The position numbers and the translations under genes are program-made. The notes beneath the pieces are model-generated. The model saw nothing but the letters and a program-made list of their open reading frames with translations, had not been told where the DNA came from and did no database searches. From Turbatrix aceti (lineage: Eukaryota; Nematoda; Chromadorea; Rhabditida; Panagrolaimidae): DNA of 64,000 nt. Location: NCBI GenBank assembly GCA_963969345.1, contig OZ017767.1, positions 1,178,001-1,242,000 on the forward strand, in the 5' to 3' direction. This document shows positions 11,939 through 24,562 of the stretch, piece after piece (within the stretch, counting starts at the first letter, position 1; each line of letters opens with the position of its first letter).

Positions 11939-14166
11939 TTAACATTTATTTGACTTTTTCGATCCTTCAGGCAAAATATTCAGCGACCGTGGAGCGTGCA
12001 GCACAGCTTGTGCCAGTGGATCATCAACACCTGGTTCATGCTGAGATGTAGGATCTTCAACTGCGTACACACCAAGCATGTTTTGTTCTGTCATCCGCAG
12101 CCTGAAGTCATAATACGCATCTGCAGACTGTTCTGCCTTGTCGGGTGTGAGCACGATGACAATCTGTCTGTGAAGAGGTGGAATGCAATCTGTTACGACG
12201 ATTGTCCCCCGACTGCTGATAATGTTTTTCGATCGACGGCAATCCATCTTCAGCTTAACGCACTGTGACTCGTTCAGATTATCCACCATCGAGAGATAAC
12301 CACTGAATCTGGTGTGCATGTGATAGAATTTAATATTTGGCAACACTTCTTCGATTTTAGCTTCTTGGAGCGTCATCTGGACCAGAGATTGCCGGAGAAC
12401 GTCTGGAGCCACAGATTCCATGGTCGCTTCCATCGGTTTCGCAGCGTGGACCACCATCGTAGCCGCAATTTTCTTGTTTTCACAAAAATAGAGGAAACTC
12501 ATGGCGCAGACGATGTAGGTCCCTGGTTCAAAAAGCATGTCTTCGGTCCTGACGTGCGGCAGGACGCGACGAGTAGACCGAATTACCAACTCCCCAATTT
12601 GGCATTCAGCAGTTCGATCTTCTTTGTGGACCAGCAATAGAAGGTCTGCTTTGTTGATTGACGTCCTCGGGTGTCGTTGAAACAGACTAAAGCACATCTC
12701 CGTGGATTCGTGTACCGTAACCTTCATTATCGACGCCCGCTCCCAGTCCAGATCAAATTTGAACCTTTGAGAAAACCATTGACGATTGACATTAGCAATG
12801 TGAGCGTCGCTAAAGAGTTTCACAATTTCTTCAAAAGGAATCCAAAAAGTTCCTTCTTCATCCTTCAATTTTTCGAAATCCAGAGCATCCTTAGCTTCGG
12901 GGGTCCAACCTGGCCAGGTACTGGACCATTTGCCAAGCCAGACAAAATTTCCCATTGGATTCTGGAGCTTCAGAAGTCGATGGGAGCCGTATTGCCTGAC
13001 ATCGAGGATTGAGTATCCGTGATTGGGCACCAGGCCAAGTTGATTGTATTCCTCTAAGTTGACTTTGGTCCGGGTGGTACCAGAACTTACACCCATGAGA
13101 AACTTTGCGTCATTGGCAGAGATCAGACATGCCCAGATGAGTTCAAGCTTATCGTGTTGGCCCTCGGCCGGGGTAGAATTGATTTCGACCTCTATGAGCT
13201 CACTGGGAGCACCCGTGAGTGTCGAAAACGCGTCCATTATGTAGCCATTTTCAAGAGCCGAATATGAGCCTCGGTACTTGGAGAGTGCTTTTTCGATCAG
13301 GCTCACCCAGAGTTGGTTGTGCCGACCGACTGCAAAAACCATCGAACGAGTGTTAGTGTAGCAGGGGAAGAAATCGTCGACAAAGATGGTCTGCCAGATT
13401 CCGTCTATGCAGAGCCTAAAATTCAGCAATGTGTGTGGTCTTACAAAAAGGCGTATGCATCAAACAAACCTGATTTTATAGACACCAGCAGGATTGTACC
13501 CCGGGGTCAAAATAATTTTTCTCAAAATCTCAGGCCTTTCAGCGATGACAGCGAGTGCCGAAATCAACCAACAATTCAAAGCTTTGCCCTGTACAATATC
13601 CTTTGGTCGGGGATTATTGAAAACTGTCCACGGAGATCGACATTCCTTTGAGTAGATTTCAGTGGGTCTCAGCCAAACAACACGCCTTTTACTTACGTCA
13701 AGGTCCTGGAGAAGCCCAATTGAGCGATCCGAATGCGGAAAAGAATCATCGATAAAGGATTGCCCCGTTAAGCTGTAGTAATCCTCAATTGCGGTGTAGA
13801 CTTTGTCAACATCAGATGGGTTTTCAATGGTTAGAAACTGTAGAATAGGAAATTTTTTGCTCGGCGGAGTAATGAAATTAGTATGCCGGCGGTGAGATTG
13901 ATTTGGAGAAAGAAAGTAAATTGCCCCATTTTTGACTCGACAGACTGGACAGGGATTGGTCATCGGAGACGCTTCTGGAGGTTGTCGGAGGCCACATCGC
14001 GGACAAAGTGCTGTAAATTTGTCTTCGAGTTTTGAAAGAGAAGTGGGCGAAGAATTTGAGTGTGACTTGATGCCGAGAAAATGCAAAGCGTGGGAAAAGT
14101 TGGATACTAAAAAAATTTAAAAATTGATCTGTGTTTTGTGAAAAAAAACATACTTTTTGACAACAT
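11939..14166 (-). CDS. Calpain-15/SOL-like cysteine protease, copy 2, with altered active-site surroundings
   Basis: Exons 14154-14166, 13470-14106 and 11939-13415 encode 708 residues, with the same architecture as copy 1 including the 13-nt MLSK first exon. The zinc-finger-like motif is CPRC ... CPVC. The triad residues are present (Cys183, His349, Asn369), but the conserved surroundings are changed: QGKALNCW instead of QG-x-x-G-[ND]-CW, and NPMG instead of NPWG after the catalytic Asn. The tail and the block around residues 218-260 are closer at DNA level to copy 3 than to copy 1. It may be a weakened protease or pseudoprotease, but this is not proven by sequence. Confidence 0.8.
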
Positions 14167-14341
14167 CTGGGTTACTGAACGATAATTACAGGCGCTACAA
14201 CATCAGAGCATCTAAAAATGTGCACAAGAATGAGTTTGCGGCAAAATTTTTTTTATTATTTGCATAAAAACGCTGTTTTTGCATTTTTCCATAGTAAAAC
14301 ATGGTTTATTAAACTTTTTATACAACAAAAAGGATCACAGG

Positions 14342-16813
14342 TCAAAGATACAACGGTTTAGGACCATGAAGAACAGATTGCACCCATGGAGTGTCGATAC
14401 CGGGTTCGTGCTGAGAACCAGGAGCATACAGAGCAAAGTCACCAAGCTTTGACTGTTTTGTGATGCGCTGCTTGAGGAGATGTTCGATGACAAAAGGTTG
14501 CGTTGGCTCGCAGTGCGTGAGCACGATGACAATTTGTCTGTGAAGAGGCGGAAGGCAGTCTGCGACGACGAGTTCGCCTCGACTGCTGACGACAACCTGG
14601 GATCGACTGCAGTCTGTCTTCAGCTGAACACAATGAGATTCGTCCAAGTTGTCAACCATCAACAGAAATCCACTGAACTTGGCGCTCATGTTGTACACCC
14701 GAACGTTGGGAAGTGTGTGTTCCGCTCGAGCTTCTTTAAGAGTCATCTGGACCAGAGATTGTCGGAGGACGTCTGGAGCCGCGGATTCCATGGTCGCTTC
14801 CACCGGTTTCGCAGCGTGGACCACCATCGTAGCCGGAATTTTCTTGTTTTCATAAAAATAGAGGAAACTCATGGCGCAGACGATGTAGGTCCCAGGTTCG
14901 AAAAACCTGTCTTCGGTCCTGACGTTGGGCATGCAGCGCCTCGACGACCGAGTTATTAGATCTCCAGGTCGGCCTTCAATGGTTCGATCTTCTTTATGGA
15001 CCAGCAAGAGGAGATCTGCTTTGTCGATTGACGTCCTGGCGTGTCGTTGAAACAGACTGAAGGACATTTCAGTCGGCTCACGAACCGTAACCTTCATAAT
15101 CGACGCCTGCTCCCACTCAAGATCAAATTTGAACCTCTGAGCAGACCAATGCGGATTGAAAGCTGCGACTTCCACAGAATCAAAGTGCTTGACAAATCGT
15201 TCAAATGGAATCCAAAAAGTTCCAGTTTCCTTTTTCGTCCGATCGAATCCAAGAGCCACCTTTGCTTCAGGTGTCCAACCTGTCCACGCACCGGACCACT
15301 CTCCAAGCCAGACAAACTTTCCCCAGGGATTTCGGAGTCTCATCAGACGATGGATACCATACTGCCTGACATCCAGGATGGAATAAGCGTGCCGAGACAT
15401 CAGACCAAGTCTTGCGTATTCTTTGTCATTGACTTCTCTCCTTCCAGAACCACAACTGCAGCCCATGAGAAAGTTGGCATCCTTGGCGGATAGCAGACGT
15501 GCCCAGATGAGTTCAAGTGCCGAAAAAGCATCAGCTTGAGTCATTGTCATGTCGACTTCGAGGTCTATGTGCTCGCATGGAGCTCCCGTAAGCGTTGAAA
15601 GTGCTTCGACTGTTCTACCGGCTTTGAGAGCAGAATATGAACCGTAGGTTTTGGCGAGAGCCTTTTCGATCAGGCTTACCCAGAGTTGATTATTTCGTCC
15701 GACGGCAAAAACCATCGAACGAGTGTTGGTGTAGCAGGGGAAGAAATCGTCGACAAAGATGGTCTGCCAGAGTCCATCGACGCAGAGTCTGAAATTCAGC
15801 GGTGTGTGTGGTCTTCAAAAAATCATTCAAACCAACCTGACTTTATAAACCCCCGCGTGATTGTACTTTGGAGTCCGTACAATTTGTTTGAGAATCTCAG
15901 GTCTTTCTGCTATGACAGCGAGCGACGATAGCAACCAGCAGTTACCCAGGATACCCTGCTCGATATCCGTCGGCCGAGGATTATTGAACACCGTCCAGGG
16001 AGAAATTCGACCTTCTTTGGTATAAATTTCAGCGGGCCTCAGCCAGATTATTTTGACGTTTTTCACGTCGAGTTTTGAAAGATCTCCGATTGAACGGTTT
16101 GCGTGGGGAAATGAGTCATCGATGAATGAGTCCCCAGTCTGCCGGTAAAAATCTTCGATAGCAGCGTACACCTGATCCACATTGGACGAATCTTCAATGG
16201 TCGGAAGTTGTCGAACAACGGCTTTCTTACTCCTGGGGGAAACAGGAGGTACTGCCTGCCGACGATGGCCATTTGTGATCGCTACAGTACTTCGACAGAG
16301 TGGACATGAATTGTTCAACGGAGGCATGGGTTGCTGGAGACCGCACCTGGGACAGTGCCAGGATGTCGACGACGACGGAGCCACACCTGACGGTCGATAA
16401 CTCGTGCACGCAACACAAGACCTGACATCGTAGGGATTCGCCGTTCCACAGACCCCACACTGCCAGGATTCAACCACCTGGACGTGAATTGGAGGCTGTG
16501 GCTGTGGTTTGAGGCCGAGGAATTCCAGTGCGTAAGACAGGTTATGCGCCACATCGTTGGATACTGAAATGATGTGATTAATGTTTTTTTTGTTGTCCAA
16601 TAAAAACCAACTTCTCGACAATAACTGGCTTCCAGAAGCGTATTTGACTGACTTGCGATTTCGGTGACCACACGCCGTGCACGCGTTAACCGCCTCCGGG
16701 TTATTGAGCGTGCAATACCGACACGACCACATCAAAGCGTTGTTGTAGGAGCGCGTATCGAAGCATTCATTGATCGACGGTTGTATTTTTTTGTGCTGGG
16801 AACAGAGAAACAC
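14342..16813 (-). CDS. Calpain-15/SOL-like cysteine protease, copy 3, with three zinc fingers
   Basis: Exons 16612-16813, 15837-16563 and 14342-15788 give 791 residues from the ATG at 16813. An internal start at 16732, directly before the first finger, is possible. Three W-x-C-x2-C...C-x2-C fingers are visible: WSCRYCTLNNPEAVNACTAC, WQCGVCGTANPYDVRSCVAC and WHCPRCGLQQ...CPLC. The calpain core is canonical with QGILGNCWLLSSLA (Cys276), RHAYSILDVR (His443) and RNPWG (Asn463). This copy has the classic calpain-15 layout, so it is probably the ancestral gene from which copies 1 and 2 arose with loss of the first two fingers. Intron phases match in all three. Confidence 0.88.
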
Positions 16814-18404
16814 TACTGCAGCCAGGAGGGTTCAATAAGAATGTGTACACAATCTGGATAGCAGACGGACAACAGGTAAGAACGAAACGCTTTTCAACCG
16901 TTTTTCCGTTGTTCAGAGTGCTAATAAAAGTGTTGTTAGGGTCCTTAGCAGCTTTTTCCGCCTATCAGCATGACCAAAAATAGAGATTGTTGTGTTCTAT
17001 TGATATTAGCGCGGCGAGCGGGGGTAACATGAGATGAAGTCGATGAACAAGCTTTTACTGCACCGGGGTAAAGCAGAGCAAGCACGGGGCAGTAGCAGTC
17101 GTCGTCGTCGTCGCCTTGGAGAAGAAGAGCGAGGCGCACATGCACCGCAGCCAGCCAGCAGTCACCTGTGATGTAAGATGAAAATGATGAAAGGGAAAAA
17201 CGAACAGTAAGGGTGAGCTTGAGGCGGGAGGTGGGGTGAGTCATAGCGATGCAGGCGGCCCCCCAGCATAACCGGCGGCGGCCATGATGACGGTGGCGGT
17301 GGCGGTGGTGGTCACACCAGGTGAACGGACAAAACACGCGCAGACATGCATGTTGAATATGCAACGCGAAAAAAAATTGAATTGTACGGATTTGAGTGGC
17401 AAAAAAAAACCAACAACAAAAAATAATAATGATGCTCACGATTTTGGGCTCTTGTGACAATTCAGTCAGCCGTGACACTTCAAAAAACAATACACAAAAA
17501 AATATTCAACCCAACAAACAAATTTTTGTCTGGTTGCCTTGGATACACATTTCACGCTTAACCAACGATTGGTGCAAAATGGCCTTCAAAATATTTAAAA
17601 CATTTATCCTTCTAAATTCAAATTGCAACAAAAAGGTGCAAAGTCGTCGTAACCCCTCAAAACATCGTCGTGACAATAAATCGCGAAATAGTGTAGTGTA
17701 AACTTTTTCAAAAAGGGAATTGAAAGTGGTCTGGTGGTCAGTGTGTGTGGTCCCTTGACCACTATGACCACCTGACCACACCTTCGCGCGACTAAAAATA
17801 GAATTGTATGCGATAATGACCAAAACAAGCGCAAACAAATAAAAATGCTTTAGCGAAAAAAAAAATTCGGTGGTCTAGACTTTTGCAAACATGGATCTTC
17901 TTCCAAAGAAAGAAGCATAAGCGCGGTAAAAAAAGTGTAAGCCATAATAGGAAAAAAGATGCGTCAATACCGGTGGGACGTGAGATAAGCGAAGAAAAAG
18001 CGATTACATTTTTTCGTGGGATTAAATATATTTTCAAGGCAAGGAGCATGGAAAAAAATTATCAATACAAAATATTAAATTTAATAACTACATATATGTA
18101 TTTTTGACTTGTTTGCACTTACTTTATGCAATTCATCGAATCGAATTACATTTGTAACCCAAAAAACCTAGATTACAAATAGCAATACAACTTTTTGCTA
18201 ACAATAAAAATCATTGTAGACAGACATTTAGAAAAAACTATATAAATTAGCCAAGTCGAAAAAAAAGTGCATTAGAAAAGCGAACTTTTAGGGATTTTTT
18301 TGTTGCAAGCGCACTGTTCCCTATTTGATAAATTGCAACAACAAAAAACAGACAGCGTATTTTGTTGAGTATGAGTTCAAGATTTTGTTGGTTCAAGATT
18401 TTAC
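16814..18404. other. Intergenic region with short GC-rich repeats
   Basis: No gene recognised. A GC-rich part (about 17000-17340) carries a gtc-trinucleotide run near 17098 and ggcggt repeats near 17292. Near 17720-17785 ggtggtc/gaccacc words form a small imperfect inverted repeat. The rest is AT-rich with homopolymer runs. Confidence 0.45.
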
Positions 18405-20044
18405 CAGACACTCTGCGAGCCGATTTAGGATCGAGGACACATCATTTTGACACTTTCAAATGTTTTGAGTCAGAGTTGTAGGCCTTGGGGGGAAAGGTCC
18501 CAAACCGCGATATTTTATTTTATAAAATTCGGATTCACGAGATTCGGCTTCAGAAGTGTTTTTCATAAAAAATAGTGCCCCGTGCTACGTTGGCCATGAA
18601 CAATTCTGAAAAAATTAATATAGGGGTTTCTGAGGACGGCGGATCCAATGACATACTCAGAATTTTTTTTGAGTTACGGCAATTATCGATTTTTTGATAT
18701 CATACGTTTTCAAACCGCTATCATATTCGAATCTCAAACTTAAGCGGTATTTCGATAAGCCTATCTTCTTCCCCGTTGTTTTTTGTATCGGAAAAAGCAA
18801 AACACAAAAAAAAATCGCGTGCCCAAGGTTGTCATAAATTTTAATTTATGCTTCAGACTCGACACCGAAGCCCTGCGCGCAACGTGCACGCATAGTTTTG
18901 CGCCGCTGCACACGCGTATTGACCTTTATTTTTTAGACACATGCCTAACTTATTACGAAAACCGTTTTTAGAACCATTCAATAGGTGTGCCAAGGCGGGA
19001 AGGTGTACAGTAGTCTTTTTTCCAAGCTTCACCTGTAAAATGCCTGAGGCTATTAGCCATGAACATTTTAACAAAAATGACCTATTCTATCTTTTAGAGA
19101 ATTCAATTCTCTATGGAGTATGAATTTTTCAGATTTTCGCCGTTATTTTTGGATACTGTAGCTTAATTTGCCCAACATGTTCTAAATTTGACTTCAAATT
19201 ATGAAATTTTTATTTCTTAAGAGAAGCGTCGGCAGAAAAATGAAGGTTAAACTTGGTGTATGTTTTTAAAATTAATGTAGTGAACCCAAAAATAAAGGTA
19301 GAAATCTGAAAATTTCATACTCCATAGAGAATTGAATTCTCTAAAAGATAGATTAGGTCATTTTTGTCAAAATGTTCATGGCTAATAGCCTCAGGCATTT
19401 TACAGGTAAAGCTTGGAAAAGAGACTACTGTACACCTTCCCGTCTTGGCACACCTATTGAATGGTTCCAAAAACGGTTTTTGTAATAAGTTAGGCATGTG
19501 TCTAAAAAATAAAGGTCAATACGCGTGTGCAGCGGCGCAAAATCGTGCGTGCACGTTGCGCGCAGGGCTTCGGTGTCGAGTCTGGAGCATAAATTAAAAT
19601 TTATGACAACCTTGGGCACGCGATTTTTTTTTGTGTTTTGCTTTTTCCGATACAAAAAACAACGGGGAAGAAGATAGGCTTATCGAAATACCGCTTAAGT
19701 TTGAGATTCGAATATGATCGCGGTTTGAAAACGTATGATATCAAAAAATCGATAATTACCGTAACTCAAAAAAAATTCTGAGTATGTCATTGGATCCGAC
19801 GTCCTCAGAAACCCCTATATTAATTTTTTCAGAATTTTTCATAATTAACGTAGCACGGGGCACTATTTTTTATGAAAAACACTTCTGAAGCCGAATCTCG
19901 TGAATCCGAATTTTATAAATTAAAATGTCGCGGCTTTGGACCTTTCCCTCGAAGGCCTACAACTCTGACTCAAAACATTTGAAAGTGTCAAAATGATGTG
20001 TCCTTCTCCCCGGCTTGGTCCTAAATCGGCTCGCAGAGTGTCTG
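18405..20044. mobile_element. Foldback element with ~735-bp inverted repeats and TTAC target duplication
   Basis: The two arms (about 18405-19138 and 19305-20044) are inverted copies with scattered substitutions, separated by about 165 bp. Ends are CAGACACTCTGCGAGC and its complement, flanked on both sides by TTAC, a probable 4-bp target duplication. No transposase frame is present; the mirrored ORFs inside the arms arise from the repeat. The element is a long-TIR (foldback-type) non-autonomous transposon and any read-through transcript would form a long hairpin. Confidence 0.85.
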
Positions 20045-20527
20045 TTACAGTGATACAAAAAAACCGAAATTTTTAAGAATTCAACCCGAAACAAGAATTT
20101 TTATAAGCCACCAAAAAATCTACCTACATAAAAATTTTTTTCGAAACACGAATGGAACTGTTTTTTACCAGCAAATTTACGATCAACAGCTGTGCAGTTT
20201 ATTATTGGCATTTTAGCAACTGCTCTTTTTTAAATACATATTTAATGTTATCATGTGTATTTTTATGCGTGACCCAAACAAATAAATGAGTAATTTTAAT
20301 TTTATTTTTTGTTTTTATGATGCATAAATTTTTTATTGGAACTAAATTTGCCGTTTGCAGAGAACAGAATTCTGCTTCAAATTTCAAATTTCAAGTTTCA
20401 AACAACCTTTATCAAATCGAAGAAAAAGCTACGTATATCAGTAACATTCCGTACAACAAAATGGTCATCAATAATATCGAAAATACTATATATTGTGATT
20501 CTGGGCCTGGAGTGTCCTAAAAATTAT
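20045..20527. other. Intergenic spacer
   Basis: AT-rich DNA between the foldback element and the 3' end of the phospholipase-like gene. I see no coding exon or RNA gene. Confidence 0.45.
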
Positions 20528-22146
20528 TTAGAATAAAAATTTCAATTTATGTAAATAACTTCCAAAACAAACCTTTAACCCAAATCTGTATTTTCTCTGC
20601 GGACAAAAGTATGTATTCGTCTTGGTTACAAAGTACGGACAGTTAGGTCGAGGGCAGTAGAGTGGTCTAACCAGGGGTGACCAGTCAATTTGACGGTTAA
20701 TTTGTACCAACCAGTTCCATAAGTGGAGATGGACTAAGGAAAGGCCTCTCGCTGATAGGTGAATGCAATCGGTGCTCAGAATTGAAACGTCGAGCCTGAA
20801 ATCCGGTATAAACGATAAATTGGATCAAAATTTTTGAATTTCAATTTCTAAAAAAAAAATTTAATTGAAAAAACTATAATTTATTGAAAAATTCTATTTT
20901 TCTATGCTTGCAAAAAAAATTGCAATTTAAAAAAAAACTACAATTTTTTTTTCTTTTGAACTCTCAAAACCAAAATCATTTTTTTTAAATTCAAAATTTG
21001 AAAAAAATTGCCAAAAATTCCTTTTCATCACCAAAAAACCTACATTTGCCCGTATTTTAGTGGCTTCGCATCCTCCATAAAAGTCGCAATATGAACATAA
21101 AATTTCGCGGTTTGAAAATTCTTTTTTATCCTCTCCTCTGCGATTGCCCAAGATTCGTCCGATTTTCCATCGTGCATCTGCCATTGACCAAGTAACTTTT
21201 TGCAAAACGGAAAATCGTGCGCAAATGAGTGCCAGAGTTTCCACCTTGAATTTCTGAGAAGAACGATCATGGTTTTGTCAGGCAGGTGATGATTGATTAG
21301 TTGAATGCTTTGAAGCACTGTTCGGGCAAAGTTCCAAGTCGGATGACCCGGAAGGACGTCGAAGAGGCCAGGTGCAAGAAGGATGAGCTTCCACTTGGAT
21401 TCGTAGTTTGGAATGCGTTCGATGAGGTGTATTACGTGCTTTGTCCAGGCCTAAATTTCAAAAAATTAATTTTGGGGTGAATCATATTTTTTTTTGGAAA
21501 AAAAATGTTTTTAGAAAAATATTTGAACTTTTTCCGAAAAAAATTTTTTTAATTAAAATTGAAATAATTTTATAAGTTCACAACTTTTTTAGAACAAAAA
21601 TTTGTAAAAAAGTTTAAAATATTTTTTTATTTAAAAAAATACCTGAAAATTCTTGTGAATAATATTGCTCTCAACAATGCTCAATTCCGCTCCAGTTTTC
21701 TGAAGCATCTTCGACAACGTCGGAAATTTGGATTTCACGTGCATTGACTCCAAGCAACCGGCCCGAAACTTTTCAGTAGCATTGTTGAGATCCAGAGCTT
21801 CATCATTCTGGAGTTCAAGAAAGAAATCCCGTCGACAAAAAGTCGTCAGATGACCGACTTCGGCGTAGATCGAAACTTCCTGAGGAGGAAGTGAATCACT
21901 GAGATGCTCATTTGTCTCTCGGCTGTACCGCCCGCATTTTTTTAGGTTTGCAAAAAGTCGTTGATCGACGGGAAAATCCCGGTTAAAATCAATGTACTGA
22001 TCCCGTTGAAGGATGGAAAAGTTTTTCCAGGCAAGAAAGAGTGGGTCGGGTTCTTTTGGATGACGGTGGTGACGGTGTCGGCAGGTGACGGGGATTGCGA
22101 GGAGTAAAATAAAAAATAAGAGTAGATGGCAAGTCCATGAAATCAT
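20528..22146 (-). CDS. Phospholipase B/GDSL-like secreted protein, catalytic Ser block missing
   Basis: Exons 21643-22146, 21044-21450 and 20528-20795 encode 392 residues beginning with a signal peptide (hydrophobic residues ~7-22). The PLB1-type landmarks are YESKWKLILLAPGLFDV (family: WKLITxFIGxND, residues ~185-199), STDCIHLSARGLSLVHLHLW (D-x-x-H-x-S block, Asp313/His316) and PLYCPRPNCPYF. The GDS(L) nucleophile block, expected after SLPPQEVSIYA, reads EVGHLTTF (residues 96-103) and has no Ser. The catalytic His/Asp remain. It is therefore probably an inactive or repurposed lipase-fold protein. The last exon could be spliced once more near a GTTTGT at its 3' end; the stop used is the first in frame. 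Confidence 0.75.
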
Positions 22147-23661
22147 TATTTTGAGGCTACAAATTGTATAATAAAAATTAAATAATTTTTTTCAAAGCAA
22201 AAAACATTCCAAAAAGACTAAAAACAATAAAAAAAATGCAAAAAAACAACAAAAAAATGGTCCCACAATTTTTGTTTGTTAAAAAAACTCAAAAGTGCCC
22301 AATTTGCCTGCATGCGTGTCAAAAATAGAAAACCGGACAAACAATGTTAGAAGTTCAGATTCAACGGCAGACTCATTAGCGCCTTTGCTCTCCCTTATAA
22401 TTCTAAACAAAACACTTGTTGTCATGAACAGACCCCTGATTTTTAACCTCGAGTTGCGAAAAATGCATTCAATTAAAATTTTTATTAATGAAAGACAAAA
22501 AACAATTTCTCTTTGTTTTCACATTTTTTTGAAAACAAAGCACTGCTTATTCCTTTTTTATGCCTCTCAGCACGAAATTAGTTTTTTTGCCGTAAAATTT
22601 TTTTTTCAACTTTTTTAAAATAATAAACCAAATTAGAAAAATTTGCAAAATAAACTAAAAAATAAAATAAAATGAAAAGCTGGAAAACACGTACCTGATA
22701 ATGTGTTGTATAAAAAATTCAACACCGCTCGTTAACTTGAAAATGACATAACAAAGCGATATAATTGGATCGATTTAGAAGGTCCTCACCAAAGCCTGAC
22801 TGACAAAAGGCAACAAACACGACACTCTTCAAAACAGGTAAACGCCAGCACTCATGGCGCAGAAAACAGCGACAGTACCGGAGCCTTCCATTTTTCATTC
22901 ATTGTTCTGTTTCTCCGACACCATGACGATCGCCAGCGTCAAGTGTAGGAGTTTTGGAGGCATGAGGCAAAAAGTTATTTCATTTTAAAAATGTGAATAA
23001 ATGATTTTTTTCACGCGCGCGTGCGCCGGAGGCAGAAAAAGAGACGCGTGGGTCCACGAACACCGCCCATTTATTTGATCACTGACCACCGCAATAAGTC
23101 TCTAACTAGGCATACCCGGATGGATGAAATGTGAATGAAAACTATTCAGGATATCCCCCAATCCTTCGGCTGTCAAAATGGACACACTCAGTTGCGCACA
23201 GTTATCTGCTTGTCTGGTTGCACTCACTCAAGTTCGCATCGTGCTGAAAAACTTGTGAACAAATGCAAAAAAACTGGATTGTAAAAAAATATTTTTTGTG
23301 GTTTTGAACAAAACAAAAAAAGCCAAAAAAAGTTTTTATCATTTTTGGTTGAGCTGAGCAGTTTTTGAGCTGATCTGTGATCTCTAATCAAGAAAGAGAA
23401 AAGTCAAGTGATATGCAAAACGCGTGAGGAAATCGGCATGATGCCTCTCTCGTTCAAGACATGCATAATACTACAAAACATGATTCACATTAGATCATCT
23501 TATTTTTTTAGTGCAAAAACATTCGTTTAAGGTAATTTTCAGAGCTGGGCGTATACAAGCGAGAGCGAGCGTTCTCGAGAGAGGCCGCTTAACTTTTTTT
23601 GGAGCGTTCGCTCAGATCGAGCGTTCGCTCACTCAGATCCAGCGGCCGCTCAGCTTTGGGA
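22147..23661. other. Upstream intergenic region of two divergent genes
   Basis: About 1.5 kb between the divergently transcribed phospholipase-like and zinc-finger genes. No coding exon recognised. A gagcg/cgctc-rich stretch (23560-23650) lies in the 5' leader of the zinc-finger gene. A strong acceptor (ttttcag, ending 23542) could be its trans-splice site. Confidence 0.4.
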
Positions 23662-24562
23662 ATGCCCGGAAACTACGTTGAACGCCCGTTTTGGAATCAT
23701 TCCACTCCACTCGCGTTCAGATGTGCGATGCAACTCCTTGAATCCGGCATGAAATTCAAGTGTTGCTTCTGTGATGAGATTTGCGATAATGTTCAACGCT
23801 ACTGTCAGCACCTTTGCAAGATTCATTGGTACCCTTCGAACGACGCGCCATTTATCTGCAACATAGGGCATCATTACTGTACTCAGAAATGCACAAACTT
23901 TGTCAGGCATTTAGAGAGGTGTCATTGGAATAGTTCAGATGATCTCCCAACTACAAGCCGCAGATCGTATTCGACGTCGCCGGCGCCGAAAAGATCGCCG
24001 GCATCTCCTCCTTTGACGCCGGTAATTGCCGCACCGTCAAGGTGGGTTTTCTAGGAAAATTCCAGTGAAAAAAGCAAAACTTTCGTTCCGAGACAATTCA
24101 AAGGCCTTTTTTTCTATTTTTAGTGAAGGCACAATGACCGGTCGTGGGCAGCTGTCGAAAAAGTCCTCCCAGACGACGACGACCCCGTTCACGTTCCTCG
24201 AAGTCGCGAAGAACGGCACTCTCAGCCTCGAGAAGTACATAGAATTCATCGAGAACGAATTCGTGCCCAAATGCGGTCAGGCCAAGTTCTACGAAGCGCT
24301 CGGCAAACTCTACATCGAGGAATTGGAGTACGAAAGCCGAATTCAGCAGCTTCGCTCGGATCGACTCGGCCTCGTCCCCGGCGGAGTCGAAGAAGGAGCA
24401 AGGACGACGACGACGGCCGCGGCGGCGGCGACTGCCAGCAACTCATCGGTGACTTCGGGCCGCGGTCGTCATAAGAAGGATTCCGTCTTCGTGCCACCGA
24501 GTCAACCGACGGCGGCTATGAACGGGACTCTCGTCAACGATGGAGACTACAGCTTTGCCTGA
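23662..24562 (+). CDS. Zinc-finger protein with duplicated C-terminal exon
   Basis: Exons 23662-24041 and 24124-24562 join in phase and give 272 residues. The N-terminal half has two Cys/His clusters: FKCCFCDEICDNVQRYCQHL followed by HW, and FICNIGHHYCTQKC followed by HLERCHW. These resemble C2H2-type fingers. The second exon encodes a separate acidic/helical domain (FLEVAKNGTLSLEKYIEF, ALGKLYIEELEYESRIQQL) and a low-complexity Thr/Ala tail. I do not recognise the family. The start could be extended upstream in frame, but the first ATG is at 23662. The second exon has a near-identical inverted copy at 30627-31055. Confidence 0.65.

Noticed and set aside
16945..17490. 181-codon minus-strand ORF with His/Arg repeats
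   Set aside because: Driven by trinucleotide repeats in the GC-rich intergenic stretch; no conserved motif.
18783..19655. Pairs of ORFs on opposite strands with nearly the same protein sequence
   Set aside because: They are mirror images produced by the two arms of the foldback element and show no family resemblance.
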